DNA of 64,000 nt from Clusia tigrina (Eukaryota; Arthropoda; Insecta; Diptera; Clusiidae), in NCBI GenBank assembly GCA_920105625.2, contig OV050033.1, positions 91,080,280-91,144,279 of the forward strand, written 5' to 3'. The notes below the pieces were generated by a model, which was given only the letters and a program-made list of their open reading frames with translations, had not been told where the DNA came from and did not search any database. Each line of letters begins with the position of its first letter. The stretch's first letter is position 1. Made by a program: the position numbers and the translations under genes. This document shows positions 52,013-61,745 of this stretch, piece after piece.

Positions 52013-52670
52013 ATTCTCGAGTAGTTTATTGTTACAAAATTTCAAGGCTTTATGACGCTCCAGTAAAAAGTTACAAGCATTTGATAGGTGTAGGACGTAC
52101 CGTATAGAAGTTACGGCCATTTGAAGTTTTATCACGTTTGATTTGGGAGGGTAGCATAGCTCTGAGCGATAGCTTAAATTGACAAGAGGCTCGAGTACTT
52201 TATTGTTACAAAATTTCAAGGCTTTATGACGCTCTAGTAAAAAGTTGCAAACATTTGTATGTTGCAAACTTTGATAGGTGTAGGACGTTCCGTATAGAAG
52301 TTAGGGCCATTTGAAATTTTATCAGTGTTTGATTTGGGACTCAAGGGTAGCACAGCTTTGAGCAATAAGTTAAATTGACAAGAGGCTCGAGTACTTTATT
52401 GTTACAAAATTTCAATGTTTTATGACGCTCCAGTAAAAAGTTACAAGCATTTGTATGTTGAAAACTTTGATAGATGTGGGACGTCCCGTATAGAAGTTAG
52501 GGCCATTTGAAGTTTTATCAGTGTTTGATTTGGGACTCAAGGGTAGAATAGCTTTGAGCGATAGCTTAAATTGACAAAAGGCTCGAGTACTTTATTGTTA
52601 CAAAATTTCAAGGCTTTATGACGCTCTAGTAAAAAGTTACAAGCATTTGTGTGTTGCAAACTTTGATAGG
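52013..52670. repeat. Mosaic segment matching 8.45-8.95 kb, then 1.84-2.02 kb
   Basis: The left part matches 8452-8950 at offset 43561 and agrees with that copy (caagaggctcg) rather than with 5.0-5.5 kb (caataggctcg). Around 52505-52545 it changes to the gggtagaatagc / gacaaaaggctcg monomer found at about 1886, at offset 50655. It departs again at gataggagtagg near 52660. Confidence 0.85.
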
Positions 52671-54689
52671 AGTAGGACGTACCGTACAGAATTGAGGGCC
52701 ATTTGGAGTTTTATCAGTGTTTGATTTGGGACTCAAGTGTAGCATAGCTTTGAGCGATAACTTAAATTGACAAGAGGCTGGAGTAATTTATTGTTACAAA
52801 ATTTCAAGGTTTTATGACGCTCCAGTAAAAAGTTACAAGCATTTGTGTGTTGCAAACTTTGATAGGTGTAGGACGTACCGTATAAAAGTTAGGGCCATTT
52901 GAAGTTTTACCAGTGTCTGATTTGGGACTCAAGGGTAACATAGCTTTGAGCAATAAGTTAAATTGACAAGAGGCTCGAGTATTTTATTGTTACACAATTT
53001 CAAGGTTTTATGACGCTCCAGTAAAAAGTTACAAACATTTGTATGTTGAAAACTTTGCTAGGTGTAGGACGTCCCGTATAGAAGTTAGGGCCATTTGAAG
53101 TTTTATCAGTGTTTGATTTGGGACTCAAGGGTAGCATAGCTTTGAGCAATAAGTTAAATTGACAAGAGGCTCGAGTACTTTATGGTTACAAAATTTCAAC
53201 ATTTTATGACGCTCCAGTAAAAAGTTACAAGCGTTTGTAGGTTGCGAAATTTGACAGGTGTAGGACGTACCGTATAGAATTTAGGGCCATTTTAAGTTTT
53301 ATCAGTGTTTGATTTGGGACTCAAGGGTAGCATAGCTTTGAGCGATAGCTTAAATTGACAAGGGGCTGGAGTAATTTATTGTTACAAAATTTCAAGGTTT
53401 TATGACGCTCCAGTAAAAAGTTACAAGCATTTGTATGTTGCAAACTTTGATAGGTGTAGGAGGTACCGTATAGAAGTTAGGGCCATTTGAAGCTTTATCA
53501 GTGTTTGATTTGGGACTCAAGGGTAGCATAGTTTTGAACGATAACTTAAATTGACAAGAGGCTCGAGTACTTTATTGCTACAAAATTTCAAGGTTTTATG
53601 ACGCTCCAGTAAAAAGTTACAAGCATTTGTATGTTGCAAACTTTGATAGGTGTAGGAGGTACCGTATAGAAGTTAGGGCCATTTGAAGCTTTATCAGTGT
53701 TTGATTTGGGACTCAAGGGTAGCATAGCTTTGAGCTATAGCTTAAATTGACAAGAGGCTCGAATACTTTATTGTTACAAAATTTCAAGGTTTTATGACGC
53801 TCCAGTAAAAAGTTACAAGCATTTGTATGTTGCAAACGTTGATAGGTGTAGGACGTACCGTATAGAAGTTAGGGCCATCTGAAGTTTTATCAGTGTTTGA
53901 TTTGGAACTCAAGAGTAGCATAGTTTTGAGCGATAGCTTTAATTGACAAGAGGCTCGACTACTTTATTGTTACAAAATTTCAAGGTTTTATGATGCTCCA
54001 GTAAAAAGTTACAAGCATTTGTATGTTGCAAACTTTGATAGGTGTAGGAAGTACCGTATAGAAGTTAGGGCCTTTTGAAGTTTTATCAGTGTTTGATTTG
54101 GGACTCAAGGGTAACATAGCTTTGAGCGATAGCTTAAATTGACAAAAGGCTCGAGTACTTTATTGTTACAAAATTTCAAGGTTTTATGACGCTCCAGTAA
54201 AAATTTACAAGCATTTGTGTGTTGCAAACTTTGATAGGTGTAAGACGTACCGTATAGAAGTTAGGGCCATTTGAAGTTTTACCAGTGTTTGATTTGGGAC
54301 TCAAGGGTAGCATAGCTTTGAGCAATAAGTTAATTTGACAAGCGGCTCGAGAACTTTATTGTTACAAAATTTCAACGTTTTATGACGCTCCAGTAAAAAG
54401 TTACAAGCATTTGTATGTTGCAAACTTTGATAGATATAGTTTGCACCGTATAGAAGTTAGGGCCATTTGAAGTTTTATAAGTGTTTGATTTGGGACTCAA
54501 GGGTAGCATAGCTTTGAGCGATAACTTAAATTGACAAGAGACTCGAGTATTTTATTGTTACAAAATGTCAAGGTTTTATGATGCTCCAGTAAAAAGTTAC
54601 AAGCATTTGTATGTTGAAAACTTTGATAGGTGTAGGACGTACCGTATAGAAGTTAGGGCCATTTGAAGTTTTATCAGTGTTTGATTTGG
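52671..54689. repeat. Start of the length-uniform domain
   Basis: These are 196-bp monomers with a tacacaattt monomer at 52991 followed by one with gcgtttgtaggttgcg at about 53232, the marker pair of the rest of the window. The next marker is 2352 bp away (12 x 196). No 180-bp or 140-bp units occur. Confidence 0.82.
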
Positions 54690-57600
54690 GACTCAAGGGT
54701 AGCATAGCTTTGAGCAATAAGTTAATTTGACAAGCGGCTCGAGAACTTTATTGTTAAAAAATTTCAAAGTTTTATGACGCTCCAGTAAAAAGTTACAAGC
54801 ATTTGTGTGTTGCAAACTTTGATAGATATAGTTTGCACCGTATAGAAGTTAGGGCCATTTGAAGTTTTATAAGTGTTTGATTTGGGACTCAAGTGTAGCA
54901 TAGCTTTGAGCGATAACTTAAATTGACAAGAGGCTCGAGTATTTTATTGTTACAAAATTTCAAGGTTTTATGATGCTCCAGTAAAAAGTTACAAGCATTT
55001 GTATGTTGAAAACTTTGATAGGTGTAGGACGTACCGTATAGAAGTTAGGGCCATTTGAAGTTTTATCAATGTTTGATTTGGGACTCAAGGGTAGCATTGC
55101 TTTGAGCGATAGCTTAAATTGACAAGATGCTCGAGTACTTTATTGTTACAAAATTTCAAGGTTTTATGACGCTCCAGTAAAAAGTTACTAGCATTTGTAT
55201 GTTGCAAACTTTGATAGGTATAAGACGTACCGTATAGAAGTTAGGGCCATTTGAAGCTTTATCAGTGTTTGATTTGGGACTCAAGGGTAGCATAGTTTTG
55301 AGCGATAACTTAAATTGACAAGAGGCTCGAGTATTTTATTGTTACACAATTTCAAGGTTTTATGACGCTCCAGTAAAAAGTTACAAGCATTTGTATGTTG
55401 AAAACTTTGCTAGGTGTAGGACGTCCCGTATAGAAGTTAGGGCCATTTGAAGTTTTATCAGTGTTTGATTTGGGACTCAAGGGTAGCATAGCTTTGAGCA
55501 ATAAGTTAAATTGACAAGAGGCTCGAGTACTTTATGGTTACAAAATTTCAACATTTTATGACGCTCCAGTAAAAAGTTACAAGCGTTTGTAGGTTGCGAA
55601 ATTTGACAGGTGTAGGACGTACCGTATAGAATTTAGGGCCATTTTAAGTTTTATCAGTGTTTGATTTGGGACTCAAGGGTAGCATAGCTTTGAGCGATAG
55701 CTTAAATTGACAAGGGGCTGGAGTAATTTATTGTTACAAAATTTCAAGGTTTTATGACGCTCCAGTAAAAAGTTATAAGCATTTGTGTGTTGCAAACTTT
55801 GATAGGTGTAGGACGTACCGTATAGAAGTTAGGGCCATTTGAAGTTTTACCAGTGTTTGATTTGGGACTCAAGGGTAGCATAGCTTTGAGCAATAAGTTA
55901 AATTGACAAGAGGCCCGAGTACTTTATTGTTACAAAACTTCAACGTTTTATGACGCTCCTGTAAAAAGATACAAGCATTTGTATGTTGAAAACTTTGATA
56001 GATGTAGGACGTCCCGTATAGAAGTTAGGGCCATTTGAAGTTTTATCAGTGTTTTATTTGGGACTAAAGGGTAGCATAGATTTGAGCAATAAGTTAAATT
56101 GACAAGAGGCTCGAGTACTTTATTGTTACAAAATTTCAACGTTTTATGACGCTCCAGTAAAAAGTTATAAGCATTTGTATGTTGCAAACTTTGATAGGTG
56201 TAGGACGCACCGTATAGAAGTTAGGGCCATTTGAAGTTTTACCAGTGTTTGATTTGGGACTCAAGGGTAGCATAGCTTTGAGCAATAAGTTAATTTGACA
56301 AGCGGCTCGAGAACTTTATTGTTACAAAATTTCAACGTTTTATGACGCTCCAGTAAAAAGTTACAAGCATTTGTGTGTTGCAAACTTTGATAGATATAGT
56401 TTGCACCGTATAGAAGTTAGGGCCATTTGAAGTTTTATAAGTGTTTGATTTGGGACTCAAGGGTAGCATACCTTTGAGCAATAAGTTAAATTGACAAGAG
56501 GCTCGAGAACTTTATTGTTACAAAATTTCAACGTTTTATGACGCTCCAGTAAAAAGTTACAAGCATTTGTGTGTTGCAAACTTTGATAGATATAGGTTGC
56601 ACCGTATAGAAGTTAGGGCCATTTGAAGTTTTATCAGCGTTTGATTTGGGACTCAAGGGTAGCATACCTTTGAGCAATAAGTTAAATTGACAAGAGGCTC
56701 GAGTACTTTATTGTTACAAAATTTCAACGTTTTATGACGCTCCAGTAAAAAGTTACAAGCATTTGTGTGTTGCAAACTTTGATAGATATAGGTTGCACCG
56801 TATAGAAGTTAGGGCCATTTGAAGTTTTATCAGCGTTTGATTTGGGACTCAAGGGTAGCATAGTTTTGAGCGATAACTTAAATTGACAAGAGGCTCGAGT
56901 ACTTTATTGTTACAAAATTTCATGGTTTTATGACGCTCCAGTTAAAAGTTATAAGCATTTGTATGTTGCAAACTTTGATAGGTGTAGGACGTACCGTATA
57001 GAAGTTAGGGCCATTTGAAGTTTTATCAGTGTTTGATTTGGGACTCAAGGGTAGCATAGCTTTGAGCAATAAGTTAATTTGACAAGCGGCTCGAGAACTT
57101 TATTGTTAAAAAATTTCAACGTTTTATGACGCTCCAGTAAAAAGTTACAAGCATTTGTGTGTTGCAAACTTTGATAGATATAGTTTGCACCGTATAGAAG
57201 TTAGGGCCATTTGAAGTTTTATAAGTGTTTGATTTGGGACTCAAGTGTAGCATAGCTTTGAGCGATAACTTAAATTGACAAGAGGCTCGAGTATTTTATA
57301 GTTACAAAATTTCAAGGTTTTATGATGCTCCAGTAAAAAGTTACAAGCATTTGTATGTTGAAAACTTTGATAGGTGTAGGACGTACCGTATAGAAGTTAG
57401 GGCCATTTGAAGTTTTATCAATGTTTGATTTGGGACTCAAGGGTAGCATTGCTTTGAGCGATAGCTTAAATTGACAAGATGCTCGAGTACTTTATTGTTA
57501 CAAAATTTCAAGGTTTTATGACGCTCCAGTAAAAAGTTACAAGCATTTGTATGTTGCAAACTTTGATAGATGTAAGACGTACCGTATAGAAGTTAGGGCC

Positions 57601-58217
57601 ATTTGAAGCTTTATCAGTGTTTGATTTGGGACTCAAGGGTAGCATAGTTTTGAGCGATAACTTAAATTGACAAGAGGCTCGAGTATTTTATTGTTACACA
57701 ATTTCAAGGTTTTATGACGCTCCAGTAAAAAGTTACAAGCATTTGTATGTTGAAAACTTTGCTAGGTGTAGGACATCCCGTATAGGAGTTAGGGCCATTT
57801 GAAGTTTTATCAGTGTTTGATTTGGGACTCAAAGGTAGCATAGCTTTGAGCTATAAGTTAAATTGACAAGAGGCTCGAGTACTTTATGGTTACAAAATTT
57901 CAACATTTTATGACGCTCCAGTAAAAAGCTACAAGCGTTTGTAGGTTGCGAAATTTGACAGGTGTAGGACGTACCGTATAGAATTTAGGGCCATTTTAAG
58001 TTTTATCAGTGTTTGATTTGGGACTCAAGGGTAGCATAGATTTGAGCAATAAGTTAAATTGACAAGAGGCTCGAGTACTTTATTGTTACAAAATTTCAAC
58101 GTTTTATGACGCTCCAGTAAAAAGTTATAAGCATTTGTATGTTGCAAACTTTGATAGGTGTAGGACGCACCGTATAGAAGTTAGGGCCATTTGAAGTTTT
58201 ACCAGTGTTTGATTTGG
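54690..58217. repeat. 18-monomer higher-order unit (3528 bp), copy 1
   Basis: The rare variants gttaaaaaatttcaaag at 54753 and gttactagcatttg at about 55184 recur exactly 3528 bp later (18 x 196). Inside the unit the gttaaaaaatttc variant recurs after 2352 bp (57105) and the tacacaattt marker after 2352 bp (55343 to 57695). The 18-mer is therefore itself a 12-mer plus a 6-mer. Confidence 0.9.
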
Positions 58218-61200
58218 GACTCAAGGGTAGCATAGCTTTGAGCAATAAGTTAATTTGACAAGCGGCTCGAGAACTTTATTGTTAAAAAATTTCAAAGTTT
58301 TATGACGCTCCAGTAAAAAGTTACAAGCATTTGTGTGTTGCAAACTTTGATAGATATAGTTTGCACCGTATAGAAGTTAGGGCCATTTGAAGTTTTATAA
58401 GTGTTTGATTTGGGACTCAAGTGTAGCATAGCTTTGAGCGATAACTTAAATTGACAAGAGGCTCGAGTATTTTATTGTTACAAAATTTCAAGGTTTTATG
58501 ATGCTCCAGTAAAAAGTTACAAGCATTTGTATGTTGAAAACTTTGATAGGTGTAGGACGTACCGTATAGAAGTTAGGGCCATTTGAAGTTTTATCAATGT
58601 TTGATTTGGGACTCAAGGGTAGCATTGCTTTGAGCGATAGCTTAAATTGACAAGATGCTCGAGTACTTTATTGTTACAAAATTTCAAGGTTTTATGACGC
58701 TCCAGTAAAAAGTTACTAGCATTTGTATGTTGCAAACTTTGATAGGTGTAAGACGTACCGTATAGAAGTTAGGGCCATTTGAAGCTTTATCAGTGTTTGA
58801 TTTGGGACTCAAGGGTAGCATAGTTTTGAGCGATAACTTAAATTGACAAGAGGCTCGAGTATTTTATTGTTACACAATTTCAAGGTTTTATGACGCTCCA
58901 GTAAAAAGTTACAAGCATTTGTATGTTGAAAACTTTGCTAGGTGTAGGACGTCCCGTATAAAAGTTAGGGCCATTTGAAGTTTTATCAGTGTTTGATTTG
59001 GGACTCAAGGGTAGCATAGCTTTGAGCAATAAGTTAAATTGACAAGAGGCTCGAGTACTTTATGGTTACAAAATTTCAACATTTTATGACGCTCCAGTAA
59101 AAAGCTACAAGCGTTTGTAGGTTGCGAAATTTGACAGGTGTAGGACGTACCGTATAGAATTTAGGGCCATTTTAAGTTTTATCAGTGTTTGATTTGGGAC
59201 TCAAGGGTAGCATAGCTTTGAGCGATAGCTTAAATTGACAAGGGGCTGGAGTAATTTATTGTTACAAAATTTCAAGGTTTTATGACGCTCCAGTAAAAAG
59301 TTACAAGCATTTGTGTGTTGCAAACTTTGATAGGTGTAGGACGTACCGTATAGAAGTTAGGGCCATTTGAAGTTTTACCAGTGTTTGATTTGGGACTCAA
59401 GGGTAGCATAGCTTTGAGCAATAAGTTAAATTGACAAGAGGCCCGAGTACTTTATTGTTACAAAACTTCAACGTTTTATGACGCTCCTGTAAAAAGATAC
59501 AAGCATTTGTATGTTGAAAACTTTGATAGGTGTAGGACGTCCCGTATAGAAGTTAGGGCCATTTGAAGTTTTATCAGTGTTTTATTTGGGACTAAAGGGT
59601 AGCATAGATTTGAGCAATAAGTTAAATTGACAAGAGGCTCGAGTACTTTATTGTTACAAAATTTCAACGTTTTATGACGCTCCAGTAAAAAGTTATAAGC
59701 ATTTGTATGTTGCAAACTTTGATAGGTGTAGGACGCACCGTATAGAAGTTAGGGCCATTTGAAGTTTTACCAGTGTTTGATTTGGGAGTCAAGGGTAGCA
59801 TAGCTTTGAGCAATAAGTTAATTTGACAAGCGGCTCGAGAACTTTATTGTTACAAAATTTCAACGTTTTATGACGCTCCAGTAAAAAGTTACAAGCATTT
59901 GTGTGTTGCAAACTTTGATAGATATAGTTTGCACCGTATAGAAGTTAGGGCCATTTGAAGTTTTATAAGTGTTTGATTTGGGACTCAAGGGTAGCATACC
60001 TTTGAGCAATAAGTTAAATTGACAAGAGGCTCGAGTACTTTATTGTTACAAAATTTCAACGTTTTATGACGCTCCAGTAAAAAGTTACAAGCATTTGTGT
60101 GTTGCAAACTTTGATAGATATAGGTTGCACCGTATAGAAGTTAGGGCCATTTGAAGTTTTATCAGCGTTTGATTTGGGACTCAAGGATAGCATACCTTTG
60201 AGCAATAAGTTAAATTGACAAGAGGCTCGAGTACTTTATTGTTACAAAATTTCAACGTTTTATGACGCTCCAGTAAAAAGTTACAAGCATTTGTGTGTTG
60301 CAAACTTTGATAGATATAGGTTGCACCGTATAGAAGTTAGGGCCATTTGAAGTTTTATCAGCGTTTGATTTGGGACTCAAGGGTAGCATAGTTTTGAGCG
60401 ATAACTTAAATTGACAAGAGGCTCGAGTACTTTATTGTTACAAAATTTCATGGTTTTATGACGCTCCAGTTAAAAGTTATAAGCATTTGTATGTTGCAAA
60501 CTTTGATAGGTGTAGGACGTACCGTATAGAAGTTAGGGCCATTTGAAGTTTTATCAGTGTTTGATTTGGGACTCAAGGGTAGCATAGCTTTGAGCAATAA
60601 GTTTATTTGACAAGCGGCTCGAGAACTTTATTGTTAAAAAATTTCAACGTTTTATGACGCTCCAGTAAAAAGTTACAAGCATTTGTGTGTTGCAAACTTT
60701 GATAGATATAGTTTGCACCGTATAGAAGTTAGGGCCATTTGAAGTTTTATAAGTGTTTGATTTGGGACTCAAGTGTAGCATAGCTTTGAGCGATAACTTA
60801 AATTGACAAGAGGCTCGAGTATTTTATTGTTACAAAATTTCAAGGTTTTATGATGCTCCAGTAAAAAGTTACAAGCATTTGTATGTTGAAAACTTTGATA
60901 GGTGTAGGACGTACCGTATAGAAGTTAGGGCCATTTGAAGTTTTATCAATGTTTGATTTGGGACTCAAGGGTAGCATTGCTTTGAGCGATAGCTTAAATT
61001 GACAAGATGCTCGAGTACTTTATTGTTACAAAATTTCAAGGTTTTATGACGCTCCAGTAAAAAGTTACAAGCATTTGTATGTTGCAAACTTTGATAGGTG
61101 TAAGACGTACCGTATAGAAGTTAGGGCCATTTGAAGCTTTATCAGTGTTTGATTTGGGACTCAAGGGTAGCATAGTTTTGAGCGATAACTTAAATTGACA

Positions 61201-61745
61201 AGAGGCTCGAGTATTTTATTGTTACACAATTTCAAGGTTTTATGACGCTCCAGTAAAAAGTTACAAGCATTTGTATGTTGAAAACTTTGCTAGGTGTAGG
61301 ACGTCCCGTATAGAAGTTAGGGCCATTTGAAGTTTTATCAGTGTTTGATTTGGGACTCAAGGGTAGCATAGCTTTGAGCAATAAGTTAAATTGACAAGAG
61401 GCTCGAGTACTTTATGGTTACAAAATTTCAACATTTTATGACGCTCCAGTAAAAAGTTACAAGCGTTTGTAGGTTGCGAAATTTGACAGGTGTAGGACGT
61501 ACCGTATAGAATTTAGGGCCATTTTAAGTTTTATCAGTGTTTGATTTGGGACTCAAGGGTAGCATAGCTTTGAGCGATAGCTTAAATTGACAAGGGGCTG
61601 GAGTAATTTATTGTTACAAAATTTCAAGGTTTTATGACGCTCCAGTAAAAAGTTACAAGCATTTGTGTGTTGCAAACTTTGATAGGTGTAGGACGTACCG
61701 TATAGAAGTTAGGGCCATTTGAAGTTTTACCAGTGTTTGATTTGG
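58218..61745. repeat. 18-monomer higher-order unit (3528 bp), copy 2
   Basis: Markers lie at 58281, 58714, 58871, 60633 and 61223, all at whole-monomer steps. It differs from copy 1 by scattered substitutions, for example gataggtgtaagacg against gataggtataagacg. Near 59104 it shares aaaagctacaagcg with the 57.9 kb monomer rather than with the aligned 55.6 kb monomer. Confidence 0.9.
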
